DNA from: Emiliania huxleyi CCMP1516
Lineage: Eukaryota; Haptophyta; Isochrysidales; Noelaerhabdaceae
Length of the DNA stretch: 64,000 nucleotides
Assembly (NCBI RefSeq): GCF_000372725.1
Contig: NW_005202428.1
Coordinates: forward strand, 522,607 to 586,606
Reading direction: 5' to 3'
The stretch's first letter is position 1, and every line of letters starts with the position of its first letter. A model generated the notes under the pieces. The model ran no database searches. It had not been told where the DNA came from and worked only from the letters and a program-made list of their open reading frames with translations. This document shows, in pieces, positions 9,826-19,601 of the stretch. A program made the position numbers and the translations under genes.

Positions 9826-12800
9826 CTAGAGACGGGCGCCTTTCGCAACGTAGGCGGAGTGGCGCGCCTCAACCTCGGGCATGTCGTAGTGGTAGTTGAC
9901 CATGATAGAGGCGCTCTCCTGCGGAGGGAGAGAGAGAGGCCTCTTCGGTGAGGGAGAGACAAGGGGGGGGGGGGGGGGAAAGAGGGAGAGGGAAAAAGGG
10001 AGAGGGAAAGGGAGGGAGTGGGAGTGGGAAAGGGAGAGGGAAAGGGAAAGGGAGAGGGAAAGGGAGGGAGGGAGGGAGGGAGGCAGGCAGGGAGATAGAC
10101 ATATAGAGAGTCCGTGACATAGAGAGACAGAGTAGAGACACATAGAGAGAGAGATAGAGAGAGAGAGATAGAGTGAAGAGAGAGAGAAACTGTGTGTGGC
10201 TTCGGGGGGGTGGGGGGGGAGACTAGTCCTTCTCCTCTAACCCTAAAAAGGACGGGTTGGCTGCCCAGTGAATGGCGATCAGCGCCGCGCCGTTTCGCAT
10301 GTGGAAGCCAGCCCCCGGGTCGAGCGCGCGCTGCCGCTGTGTGGCGCGGCACAGGTAGCGCGCGCACAAGCCGAGGAGGGACCGCCGCACCGGGTCAGCC
10401 TTTTCCTACAAAAAGGAACGAAATCGGTGGAACGGGACGCCGCCGGGTCGAGCCTTGTCGCTTCCCCGGGGGGGGACCGCCCTGGGGGGTTGCAGCGGTT
10501 CGCAGACCCCCCTGGACCCCCCAATAAAGAAGTTTCCCCGCATGGGACCCCCCCCCCCCCCCAATACAGAAGCTTCACCGCATGTGAACGCCCCCCCCCC
10601 CACCCCCACCCCGGAGCGACGCGCGCCTGCTCCGGCGACTGCACGCCGCCCGTGGAGATTGGGCCGTGCAGCGGGCCGAGCTCGGAGAAGGGGGCGGCCT
10701 CGTCGAGGCCGGCTGCAGAGAGGGCCTGGCGGGGTGCAGCCGAGGTGCGGCCGAGGTGCAGCCGAAGTGCAGCCGAGAAACAGCCGAAGCACAGCCGAGG
10801 AACAGCCGAGGCGCAGCCGAGGTGCAGCCAAGCACAAGCCTGCAGCAGCCCGTTCAGCGCGGCGCCCTCCCCACTCAAGTCCTCGCCTCCGCCCCCGGAG
10901 GCGCGCAGCCGGGCCAGCCGCGCCTACAGCACTCGACAGCAGGAGGCAGTGTGTGTGTTAGCGCGGCTGGCCCGGCAGCGCGCCTCCGTAGCACTACGAC
11001 AGCCGCGCCTGCGCGACCGGGGCGCCCTGCGACCGAGCTGCACTGCTACTCTCTCTTCACAGTATTCGACAGCAGAAGGCAGTGTAGCACCACGGCATCC
11101 GCTCCCATAGCCTTCGAACACTGGGAGGCCTCGAGGCACGGGGAGATGTGGGGAGATTCGACGCATCTAGGGAAAGCCGGGCCGTCAGCCACGTCCGGAA
11201 GCCAGGCACCGGCGAGAGAGTGACGAAGGTGCGCAGGGACGGCTCCGCCGCCGCCAGCGAGGCTGCCGCCTGCTTGATCAGCAGCCCGCCTAAAAGAAGA
11301 AATACGCGCTCCGACGTGAAGTCGATTTGCGAGGCTGCCGCTGCTTGAAGAGCCGGCCCGCCTACAGACAGAACTGACCAGGTCAAGAAGAAGTCGGTTG
11401 CCCCGCCGCCTCTGCCTGCAGAGCGGTCCGCCTAAAAAAGAAATGCGCGCCTCGAAAAACGAAATGCGACGCGCCGCCAGCGCGAAGAGCGGTCCACCAA
11501 CAGGGACGCCCCGCAAGCCGGAGAAGGGCGACGAGATCGAGTAGAAGGCGGCCGTTGTCGGGGCGAACGGCGGCGGCGCAGCGGACGCGGCAGCGGCGGG
11601 CGGCGAGGCGGAGGGCGGCGGCGCAGAGGGCGGCGAAACGGAGGGCGGCGGCGGCGCGGAGGGCAGGACGGCGGCGAGGCGGGACGGCACCTCGCCGACC
11701 AGCGCGACGTGGACAAACACGAGCGGCTCGCCGGGCATGCGAGGGTGCCTAGTCATGAGTAGCCACTCTCATTGCTACTGGCCGGTTGTCAGTGGCCTCG
11801 CCGGGCATGCGAGGGTGCCTAGTCATGAGTAGCCACTCTCATTGCTACTGGCCGGTTGTCAGTGGCCTCGCCGGGCATGCGAGGGTGCCTAGTCATGAGT
11901 AGCCACTCTCATTGCTGCTGGCCGGTTGTCAGTGGCCTCGCCGGGCATGCGAGGGTGCGTCAGCGCAAACATGCGGTTGTAGCGGCCGGCCGCACCGCCC
12001 TCGCTGGCGCCGTCGGCGTCTCCGCCGCCGAGCCTCCGCTGCAGGTCGGGCCAGCCTAATGCACAGTTCTTCTCAATCGGCTGCCGTTCGTCCATCCTCG
12101 CCGCGCCTCCGCTGCAGGGCGGGTGTAGCCTCCAGTGAAGGGGTGCACTCGCTCGTACCGCATCACGCGCCTGAGGAAGGAATGGATGGATGGATCACTT
12201 CTCAGTGAAGGGGTGCACTCGCTCGTACCGCATCGCACGCCCAAGCAGCCCGGCGGGCGAGGTTTCCCACGAGAGAGGCTCCAGCTTGAGCAGGCCCTGG
12301 TCGAACCTAATCTCGGCTGATCTCGGCTGATCTCGGGTAATCTCATCCGAGGCTCGAGCAGGCTGTGGGCGAACCAGGTGGAGAGGAGTCGGCGCAGCGA
12401 TCCGTCGAGCGCACGCCACCGCTCCCGCAAGCCCTCGCCCCGCTCCCCCTCGCCCGCCTCGCCGCCCTCTGCGGCCAGAGGAGACGCGACAGAACCCGCT
12501 TCGGCAGCCGCTGCAGCGGCGGTGGCTGCAGCGGCGGTGGCCGCGCTGCTGCCGGCGGCGGGAGGAGACAGAGAGGGAGAGGGAGGTGCGGCCTCGGCGA
12601 AGGGTCCGCGCTGAGCGAGCGCGGAGAGGAGATCGGCACGCATCGCCACGAGGAAGCGCAGCCCGCCCGGCTGCTGCGCCAGCCGGCCGATGATGCGCTC
12701 CGAGGGCGGCTCGAGGGCCTCGCGAAGAGCGCCACGTGCGCGCAGGCTCGCAGCGGCGCGGCAGTCATCCTCCGCGGCGAGGAGGTTCTGGCAGCTGCGA

Positions 12801-13030
12801 CGGACGGTGGAAAGGTCCACATCTTGGCGCGCCAGGATGGAGAGGAAGCCCAACCGGCCTGGAGGCTGCAGCGCCTCGTAGGCCGACATGAGCGACTTTC
12901 CGAGCCGCGCGGGCAGCACGTCGTCGCCGGGAGGCGTCTGCGCAATCTCGCGCAGCAGTCCTCGCAGACGCTGCTCGTCGGCGCGGGGCAGCGGAGGGCA
13001 CGCCCGCAGCAGGGCGCGGAGGCGGAACAT
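9826..13030 (-). CDS. MLYCD: Malonyl-CoA decarboxylase, about ten exons
   Basis: Converts malonyl-CoA to acetyl-CoA plus CO2, relieving inhibition of fatty-acid oxidation (mitochondrion, peroxisome or cytosol). Exons by homology, minus strand: 13030-12375 (alpha-helical N-domain, YEALQPPGRLGFL), 12306-12241 (LLKLEPLSWETSPAGLLG), 12170-12130 (MRYERVHPFT), 12055-11959 (WPDLQRRLGG...FALTHPRMPGE), 11748-11498 (EPLVFVHVALVGEVPSRL...TTAAFYSIS), 11289-11183 (LIKQAAASLAAAEPSL, TFVTLSPVPGF), 10923-10840, 10725-10627, 10399-~10265 (LCARYLCR, ALDPGAGFHMRNGAALIAIHW), ~9919-9826 (MVNYHYDMPEVEARHSAYV). These follow the MCD family order throughout. The start is uncertain: 13030 or 13084, the latter adding a possible targeting extension. 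Low-complexity linkers (poly-Ala, poly-Pro) interrupt the domains. Most introns are 68-75 nt or multiples, and several start with a copy of the next exon. Confidence 0.9.
9950..10190. repeat. Purine-rich (GGGAGA/GAGA)n tract in the last MLYCD intron
   Basis: About 240 bp of almost pure purine on the plus strand, pyrimidine on the sense strand, forming an extended polypyrimidine tract before the terminal exon. It includes an 18-G run near 9963. Confidence 0.85.
11290..11497 (-). repeat. MLYCD intron of three diverged modules (66+70+72 nt)
   Basis: Modules 11497-11432, 11431-11362 and 11361-11290 each begin with a variant of GCGGGCTGCTGATCAAGCAG (the downstream exon start at 11289) and end in a T-rich or TGTAG acceptor. 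The first starts with GT, the others with GC. Confidence 0.8.
11749..11958 (-). repeat. MLYCD intron of three nearly identical 70-nt modules
   Basis: Boundaries at 11958, 11888 and 11818 repeat every 70 nt. Each unit begins GCACCCTCGCATGCCCGGCG, the same as the downstream exon beginning at 11748 (coding HPRMPGE), and ends CATGACTAG. The copies differ by only a base or so. Confidence 0.92.
12056..12240 (-). repeat. Two single-module MLYCD introns with exon-start copies
   Basis: Intron 12240-12171 (70 nt) starts GCGTGCGATGCGGTACGAGC against exon start GCGCGTGATGCGGTACGAGC. Intron 12129-12056 (74 nt) starts GCTACACCCGCCCTGCAGCG against exon start GCTGGCCCGACCTGCAGCG. Both are GC...AG. The 41-nt exon 12170-12130 lies between them. 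Confidence 0.85.
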
Positions 13031-13355
13031 GTATGTCGCCGGAGCAAATGAGAAAAAAGTAACCAAAGGCTCTCGCACACGCACGATTCAAAAAGTGGCG
13101 TCCTACAAGCAAACTCCCCTAGGTGAGTGAGTGTGTCACGGACGCCGTCGGCAGGTGCATGCCTGCCGACTCTGCTCGCCCACCTGGTGGCGGCGGCGCC
13201 GCCGCCGCTGACGACGGTACTGCGACCGGCGGTAACAGCGGCGCTGCCAGCGTCGTCAACGGCGTCGGCGCAGCCGGCCGGCAGCGACTGTGGGAGGCGG
13301 CGCGGGAGAAGAGGGGGAAGGTGGCGAAGGTGACAACTCGCAGACGGCGAACGCG

Positions 13356-14142
13356 ATGGAGGTGGTGCGGGCGCAGCAGGCCGCGAAGGAGCAGGTAGCC
13401 TTCCCACATTTTTTCTCAAATTCTTTCGCTGTGCGACGGCGTGTTTGTTGGCACTCTTATCAAAAGGAGCATGCAGAACCAAGACGCTGCCACGGCCTGG
13501 GCGGTGGAGGCGCTCGAGGCGGTAAAGACGGCGCGTGCAAAGGCCGTGTCAGACGGCCTCGATCCCGCCGAGGAGGCGGCGTTAGCGCGAGAGGCGACGG
13601 CCCGCTTGGCCGTAAGGGCGGCGGAGGAGGCGGCGGCAGCGAAGCTCGAGGAGGCGTCGGCGCGGAGAAGCGCAGCGGTTGCGACCGCTGCCGAGTCCCA
13701 GGCGGAGGAGAAGCGCGCGAAAGCTGCCGCTGCTGCCGCTGCGGCAGCGGAGCGGGCGGCGGAGCGGGCGGCTGCGGCCGAAACGGCCGAGGCGGCTGCG
13801 CGTGAGGCGAAAGACGCGGCTCAGGCGGCCGAGACGTTGGCGAGGGAGGTACGACTTCAAACGAGGATGCGTGGCCACTGAGAGGAGGAGAGACTGCAGC
13901 TGGCGCGAGTCGGGGAGTAGGTGTCAGTGGCGACGGCGACGCGCAAGGCGGCCGAGGAGAAGGCGACGCTCGAGGCGGCGGCAAAAGAGGCGAGGGCCAA
14001 GCTGGCGGCGGCGTCTGGCGCGGGTCTCGTCGTCGCGTTCCCGCCCCGGCAGGAGGGGTCGAACTGGTCGCACGCACCGCCCGCCGCCGCCGCGGCGGAG
14101 GAGGACGACGACTCGTGGATCTCGTCGTGCGCCATCGCGTGA
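13356..14142 (+). CDS. Alanine-rich coiled-coil protein of unknown function
   Basis: Three exons are inferred: 13356-13394 (MEVVRAQQAAKEQ), 13477-13848 and 13921-14142, with GT-AG introns of 82 and 72 nt. The product is about 210 residues, dominated by Ala/Glu/Arg heptad-like sequence (AAERAAERAAAAETAEAAAR) and therefore helical or coiled coil. It ends in an acidic, non-helical tail (EEDDDSWISSCAIA). No recognised domain. A longer start upstream (about 13123) is possible. An AT-rich 3' flank with AATAAA-like sequence follows at 14325-14342. Confidence 0.6.
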
Positions 14143-14432
14143 GACCGGAGACCGCGAGCTCGTACGGCAGCTAGGACGGCAGTCTCCATACTCCATATTA
14201 CCTACCAAGAGGGAACGTGCGACACGACTGCACGACTCTCGAGTGTGGAACGCGTGGACTAGTGGCGGCTACTATGTCCGTATCATCCGGATTATACTGT
14301 TTATTGACGATTTAGCATTTTTTACTGAAATAAATAAATAAAACGGGCAAACTCTGAGACGAGATGGGATTTAGGGACATGTGTCCCCGCCCTGCACGAT
14401 CTTGGTGTGAGGGATCTTCAATCCGTGTCCCC
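14143..14432. other. Convergent 3' intergenic segment
   Basis: AT-rich 3' flank of the coiled-coil gene with overlapping AAATAAATAAATAAA; otherwise empty. Confidence 0.5.
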
Positions 14433-15441
14433 TCACCCCTCGTCACAACCCGACACGGAAGAGCGGCAAGAGTTGGGGCTGCGGCTACGGCTGCGGCTAT
14501 GAGAGGGGCCGGGGTCGCGGGAGAGCCGCTGCGCCGCGTGGACGCGCCTACACCGCTCTTGCTCCGCTCGCCACCTCTCGCAAAGGTCCAAAGCCATAGC
14601 CACCACCTCCTCCGGCAAGTCCTTTCGCCGTATCTCGCCGTCCCTCCACGCCTGGAAGAGCTCGTCGTCATAGCCGTATTGCATCACAGCCTGCTGAACT
14701 GCGTCGTGTACGACCCCTGCCGTCCTATCCTGCGCCTCAGCGTCGGAAAAGTCGAACTCGGAGTCATACTCGGAAGCAGGCACAGACGGCCGCGGTGATT
14801 TGGCAGGCGGCGAGGAGGGGGAGGGGGAGCGCGGCGGTGCGCGCTCGTGCCTCCCGCTGGTGCCAGAAGGGCCAGCGCCCAGCGCGCTCAGCCTGTTCTT
14901 GTTCACCTTGGGAGAGGGGGGTGGGGGTCCACCTCCCTTGGGTGCGGGCTGGCGGTCAGGCTTGCGCTTGACCGCCTTGCCCGGCGGCTTGCGGCCAGGG
15001 TTCCTCATGGTGAACCTGTCCGGCATGCCGCCCTTCCCAACCCTGGTCCACCCCTCGGGCGACTCGTTGGGCTGGGGTTGCTGCATCTGTTGGTGCTGCG
15101 GGTGTGCCTGCGGTGCTGCGGCCGGAGCTGCAGCGGCGGCAGGCGGTGCTGCGGGCGGTGCCGCGGCGGAGGTGGCAGCAGGCACAGGCTGCGGTGGGGC
15201 ACTGCCCTCCTTGGCCTGCTGCCGCTCCCTGTTCCCTCTCCCACTGGGACTGGGGCTGGACAATGAACTGCTTGCCCATGGGCGTCGGGTTGACGCTGAA
15301 GCTCCACCAGTTGCGCTCCACGGCGAGCTGCGAGAGGATGCGAATCATCGCCTCGTCTTGCGGCGCCACCGCCTCTCCTGTGGCTTGCGCGCACAGTTTG
15401 AGCCTGGCCGCAACGGACGGGCCATCGCGAGCGTCGGCCAT
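14433..15441 (-). CDS. Uncharacterised Pro/Ser/Arg-rich protein, one frame break
   Basis: The ATG at 15441 opens MADARDGPSVAARLKLCAQA..., an N-terminal segment of about 75 residues with a compact look (ILSQLAVERNWWSFSVNP). The frame changes near 15215-15235 in an AGGGAGCGGCAGCAGG stretch. One extra G explains it, after which the other frame continues as QQAKEGSAPPQPVPA. The rest is low complexity, with GWTRVGKGG, a basic/proline linker, an acidic patch (EYDSEFDFSDAEAQD), a short helical segment (DLPEEVVAMALDLCERWRAEQ) and an SR-like tail (SHSRSRSRSP). I do not recognise the family. The SR-like tail suggests nucleic-acid or RNP association, which is inference only. Confidence 0.5.
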
Positions 15442-15603
15442 GGCCCTGTTTCGCCGTTTTGTAAAGTTTTCGAGAACGCGATGCTGAGCATACGTTTAAA
15501 ACTCTCTTTAGAATATAGAAAAAAAACACGGGGCGACCCCGAGCCGCAGCTTTGATATTCAAAGAACCACACGATCAGCCACTCTCAGTATTTTGAGGGC
15601 CTG

Positions 15604-17172
15604 CTAGTCGATGCAGCCCCGCTCCTCGACACGCTTCCTCCTTCTCCGCTTCCAGTCGCACACACTGAGCAGGGCAACTGGTCCGCTCAGGACAACGATT
15701 CCAAACAGGGCCACGTCGGCGGCTGGGAACGCGGAGCAGTGCAGCGCCTCGCTCTTCACTCTCGACACAAGGCTCGACCGAGCACTGTTGTCTATATCGC
15801 GGAGCGCGATGGCGTCCCCCCACGTTGTCGCCGGCCGTTCCAGTGCCGCACGGTCCCAAATCGCCGCCGAGAACTCTTGGAGCCACTCCTCCAAGATGCG
15901 ATCGAGCCGTTCTTTCAGTGCATACATCGTGTAGCACACAATGTCCGTGTGGCATCCGTGGCAAAAGTGCGCGCCAACCACGATGAACTTCAATGGCGCA
16001 CCCGTGAAGATGCCAAACGCAAGACTGCGAAGAGCTTCTGTCATCCATCGCGCGCTCGAGGTGAGGAAGGTGTGCTGGAACGTGCTCGTGCGGCCAGGCG
16101 GCAGCGGCGGCCAGACGTCATCGGCTGAAGGGCAGCTGCAATCGTTGCTTCTCTTCGAAGCGTCGCTCACCAGCGTGTCTTTGGTGGCGATATAGGCGTG
16201 CCACACCGGCATCTGAAAGAAGTAATTCACCATCATCGATGTCTCGTTGGGCGGCGCCTCGGTGTGGTGCAGCATGCCGATTGGCACGTAAATCATGTCG
16301 CCGGGTGTGAGAACCACCTTCATCCACTTGGATCTGTTGTACCGTGGATATTTGGAAAGGTACTTTTCCGGATGCTTGAAGTCGATCGGACTCTTCTGCT
16401 TGCCGTAGTCTTCTGCTTCATACGGATAGTACACGTTGTCATAATGCGTGTGATCGGCGACGTAGAATGTCTTGTTGCCTCTGAGCATGACGGCAAAGTT
16501 CTCGTGACTGTCAAAGTGGGTGACCGATTGCTGGCCGCCGCTGCCGCTCCACCACAAGTGCGAAACAGCCTCCCTGAGCGCGCCCGAAAAGCCACGCAGG
16601 AATTGCGATGTAGTGTTGCTCACACCAGCACCTTCGATCAGCCAGCCAAAGTCCGAGTCGACCACGTACAGCTTCTCCCTCTTTGATCGAGCAATGTAAT
16701 CTGCGGCCGACATAATCTCGGGCTTTCCGTTGCGCTCTCTGTACTCAAACTCGTGTAGCGAGCCCTCCGCCTGCACTTCGACCCCATTCGCTGTGAGCAT
16801 TTCAGCGAGCTCCTCGTCATTGCGGATGCGCGTCAGGTACTCGTTGTCAGTCAGGACGTTCCTAAAGACTGCCGGTCGAAGCTCTTGCAAATTGCTCCGC
16901 ACGAACTGGCGAAAGGCCGCCACGCCGTCCACCATCGAGCTCTCGGCCCCAAAGTCGAACTCATCGACGCCGCCGAGAGGTACGCGGCGGAAGTTTGCGC
17001 AACTCCGTCTGGTGGAGGTCTCCACGTACTCTCCTCGCTTCTCGGCTCTCGTCGATGCCGCAGTCATCCTGATGACGTGCACAATGACGACGGCAGCGAT
17101 CAGAAGCAATGGCGTGAACACTCCGACGACAATCGGACCCGCCACTCGCTTCATCGACTCTTTCAATTTCAT
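15604..17172 (-). CDS. Membrane-anchored JmjC/cupin-8 family oxygenase
   Basis: Single exon. The start chosen at 17172 (MKLKESMKRVAG) places a hydrophobic segment (IVVGVFTPLLLIAAVVIVHV) near the N-terminus; an upstream in-frame ATG at 17367 would add about 65 basic residues. The JmjC core has the Fe(II) motif THFDSHENFAV (H-x-D), a 2-oxoglutarate lysine candidate in GNKTFYV, GDMIYVPIGMLHHTEAP carrying the distal His, and MMVNYFFQMP. A second hydrophobic stretch (ALFGIVVLSGPVALLSV) sits just before a basic tail (KRRRRKRVEE). The family consists of Fe(II)/2-oxoglutarate dioxygenases (hydroxylases, demethylases). Membrane segments at both ends argue for a hydroxylase of the secretory system or plasma membrane rather than a histone demethylase (inference). 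Confidence 0.82.
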   Translation of the reverse strand: MKLKESMKRVAGPIVVGVFTPLLLIAAVVIVHVIRMTAASTRAEKRGEYVETSTRRSCANFRRVPLGGVDEFDFGAESSMVDGVAAFRQFVRSNLQELRPAVFRNVLTDNEYLTRIRNDEELAEMLTANGVEVQAEGSLHEFEYRERNGKPEIMSAADYIARSKREKLYVVDSDFGWLIEGAGVSNTTSQFLRGFSGALREAVSHLWWSGSGGQQSVTHFDSHENFAVMLRGNKTFYVADHTHYDNVYYPYEAEDYGKQKSPIDFKHPEKYLSKYPRYNRSKWMKVVLTPGDMIYVPIGMLHHTEAPPNETSMMVNYFFQMPVWHAYIATKDTLVSDASKRSNDCSCPSADDVWPPLPPGRTSTFQHTFLTSSARWMTEALRSLAFGIFTGAPLKFIVVGAHFCHGCHTDIVCYTMYALKERLDRILEEWLQEFSAAIWDRAALERPATTWGDAIALRDIDNSARSSLVSRVKSEALHCSAFPAADVALFGIVVLSGPVALLSVCDWKRRRRKRVEERGCID

Positions 17173-17327
17173 GTCGGCGATGGAAAGGAGCCGGGTGCGC
17201 CGGCCGGATATGACCAGGGTGCTGCGCCAGCCGGATGTGACTAGAGACCGCCGGCGTTCGTAAAAGAGTTGTTTCTTTTCAAAGCGAAAACTACGGGAAT
17301 GTACGTAAGAGCCACATACACTAAAAA
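17173..17327. promoter_or_regulatory. Short divergent intergenic promoter region
   Basis: Only 155 bp separate the JmjC start (minus) and the next ATG (plus), so both promoters must lie here or overlap the genes. It contains a near-repeat GCGCCGGCCGGATATGAC / GCGCCAGCCGGATGTGAC at 17199-17241. No classical TATA box. Confidence 0.35.
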
Positions 17328-17742
17328 ATGGCTGCAGAGGCGGCGGGCGAGCCGGAGGTGGCGCCATCGCCGGCGCCGCCGCCGGTGTTCAAGACGCTCA
17401 GGGAGAAGAAGTCGGCTCAGGCGTCGGCGGAGGGCTAGGCGGCGGAGGTGGCGAGGGCCGAGGAGCTCTACGAGGAGCTGTGCGAGCGCGCGCCCCAGCA
17501 CTGCCGCCGTGGCGGCAAGTGGGCGCGCGAGAAGTTCGTGATGGCGGTGCAGGGAGAGTTAGTTCCCACGCGCGCGAGGGGCAGGCGTTCCCGAGGGGAC
17601 GATCCTGTGCCTCGGCAGGGCGCTCGACGCGCACGATGAGCAGGACGACGCGGAGGGTGGGCGCCGGGATTGGGAGGAGGACCCGCTCGGGTTCGACACC
17701 AACCCGGGGCTGCTCCGCGCCATGTGCATGGCGTTCGAGTGA
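17328..17742 (+). pseudogene. Small acidic protein gene with an in-frame stop and a frame shift
   Basis: The ATG at 17328 begins MAAEAAGEPEVAPSPAPPPV and reaches TAG at 17436-17438. The same frame continues with coding character (EVARAEELYEELCERAPQH, KWAREKFVMAVQGE). A shift of one base near 17550-17580 gives VPEGTILCLGRALDAHD and then LGFDTNPGLLRAMCMAFE, ending at 17742. Downstream coding quality is good, so the stop could be a sequencing error, a recoded or spliced site, or recent decay. A 27-nt GT...AG stretch overlaps the shift but is too short to be a normal intron here. Family not recognised. Confidence 0.45.
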
Positions 17743-17952
17743 ACGCCGGCCGTGCAGGCAGCCCGTGCCTTTTGGTGTACCCCGTTTGTGCCGCGTCCTG
17801 TGCCCCCGAGTTCATTTAATAACAAAAAATGGTCGACAAAACGACGAGGGGGGCCTCGGAAGACGGGTTCCCGCCCGGCGCCTAGTTTGTCACAAAAGGC
17901 GGGACTCCATTCGCCCCAAAACGGGAAGCCGCCGTGCGCGCCTACATTCCAC

Positions 17953-18903
17953 ATGGGGAGGCTCGAGGGCGGCAAGGCCAGAGCGCTGGCCACAGTGCGA
18001 AGCGAGGACTTTATCGTGCTCGTAGCCTCCGCCGCGTTGCTCGGAGTCTGCGCCGTCGTCGGCCCGATTCTGGTGCCGACGCGTGAGCAGGTCCTCCCGT
18101 TCCAAGTGGTTGACCTCGGCATCACCAACGGCGACGGAACGCCCGCGACCGTGGTCCTGCGCGATCAGACCTACGACAAGCCTGTCGTCGACGAGAGGGT
18201 TCCGAACTGGGCCCTCGGCATCATCAACATCGCAGGAGTAGTCCTCACAGGGTTCGTGGGCGCATTCCTGCCAAAGTGCTGCTTCGGCGGCCATGGCGAG
18301 GGCATGCGCGCCCTGTCGGCCGCCTTTGTCTCGGTGGGCGTGTGCACTCTTGCGGCCGGAATCCTCCGCTCGTACTTCGGAATCCTCCGTCCCAACTTCT
18401 TCGATGGCTGCGGCTGGAACAATACTCTGGCGGCGTGCACCACTGGCTGGAAGGGCGAGGACCACGATTTGGACGAGGGCCGACGGTCATTCCCGTCCGG
18501 CCACACAGCGTCTGCCTTCTCGACCCTCTTCCTCCTCTCTCTCTGTCTGCTGCGCATCGCGCGTGCCACTCGCGCTTCGCACGCAGCAACGGATCACGTT
18601 GGCTTGAGCAAGCGCCTGCTCCCCACGGTTCTCACTGTCGTGGCCATGCTACCGCCGACGGGCGCAACTCTTATCGCGGCCACTCGGGTCACTGACTATT
18701 ACCACCACACCGCCGATGTAGTGGCTGGCGCATTCCTAGGAGTGGCCTGCGCCGCTCTCGCGGCGGAGAGCCTGCTGCCCGACTTTGGCGAGGACCTGTG
18801 CGAGGGCCGAGTGCGCGTGCGGCCCGTGAGGGCATCGTCCAGCGTGGCGATCACGAGCGTGCCTCGTCGCGAAAGCACCTCAAGCGACGCTGGCCGCCTG
18901 TGA
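17953..18903 (+). CDS. PAP2-superfamily (lipid phosphate) phosphatase
   Basis: 316 residues, single exon, start chosen at the ATG of MGRLEGGKARALATV. Dephosphorylates phosphatidate or related lipid phosphates in membranes. Motif 1 is present in a relaxed form (RSYFGILRPNF), motif 2 is RRSFPSGHTASAF (the His aids the leaving group), and motif 3 is RVTDYYHHTADVVAGAFLG with the nucleophilic His. Several hydrophobic segments are visible (IVLVASAALLGVCAVVG, ALGIINIAGVVLTGFVGAF, FVSVGVCTLAAGIL, STLFLLSLCLL, plus the last around GVACAALAAE), as expected for a six-helix LPP. The loop between helices 3 and 4 carries Cys residues (CGWNNTLAACTTG). The C-terminal tail is short and Ser/Arg-rich. Confidence 0.9.
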   Translation: MGRLEGGKARALATVRSEDFIVLVASAALLGVCAVVGPILVPTREQVLPFQVVDLGITNGDGTPATVVLRDQTYDKPVVDERVPNWALGIINIAGVVLTGFVGAFLPKCCFGGHGEGMRALSAAFVSVGVCTLAAGILRSYFGILRPNFFDGCGWNNTLAACTTGWKGEDHDLDEGRRSFPSGHTASAFSTLFLLSLCLLRIARATRASHAATDHVGLSKRLLPTVLTVVAMLPPTGATLIAATRVTDYYHHTADVVAGAFLGVACAALAAESLLPDFGEDLCEGRVRVRPVRASSSVAITSVPRRESTSSDAGRL

Positions 18904-19601
18904 TGGAGGCCGTCTCCGACAAAGCGGAAGGCAAGCGGCGCTGCTGAGCGCGCCACGGTAAGTCGTGTGAGCGCAACAAACGCGTCACAACATGGCGGCC
19001 GATGCAGTTGCACGCGACCCACAGCCCACCAGACCCACACAGATCTCGGATGCTCAGTCCTCAGTGGGGGAGGTACAGGACCCGCCCACGCGCTACGGGC
19101 GCACCTAGTCCTCGTAAACGAAAATTAGTGCTCGAGTACAAAAAGTGTTAACACGCACCGACTCGCGACAGGACCCGACTGGCGACTCTCCTTGCCTCAC
19201 AACGTCTCGAGACACATACCTCTCACGCACCACCCATGCATCCGAAAAGCACCTCGAGACACACACAACAAGCTGAGCTCTAGCTACAAGCTAGCGGAAG
19301 AGGCTATGCTGGTGCGGCGGCGGTACTGCGCCGTTGCACCCCTCCACGTGGGCCTCCACGCCCTCCGCCTTCCTCGCAAAGACCGTCGAGCCAACGCACC
19401 TGCGGCCAAGCGGCACGGGCAGCGGTGGGGCACCCGCCCTTCCCCAGCCTCAGCCCGCCCGCCCCTTCACCGCACCTCTTGCCAATCGGGCGGGGGCACG
19501 CCCAAGCTCCGCCGCGCCGCCGCATCCCAAAGCCGCAGAGGACCTAGCAGGGAGCGTGTGAGGGCGTAGACATCCTGACGCCCTTGGTGTGCTAACCCCT
19601 C
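18904..19601. other. Convergent intergenic region
   Basis: About 700 bp between PAP2 (plus) and the glycosyltransferase-like gene (minus). No supported gene. Contains CTAGCTACAAGCTAGC, a short palindrome-like stretch near 19280. Confidence 0.45.

Noticed and set aside
7818-9899. Second long plus-strand frame opposite the ankyrin repeats
   Set aside because: Ser/Thr/Pro-rich shadow of repetitive ankyrin codons; its period mirrors the minus-strand repeats.
9826-10367. Minus-strand frame rich in Ser/Leu/Pro as a separate gene
   Set aside because: It is the pyrimidine tract of the last MLYCD intron read in the wrong frame; the correct frame gives MVNYHYDMPEVEARHSAYV.
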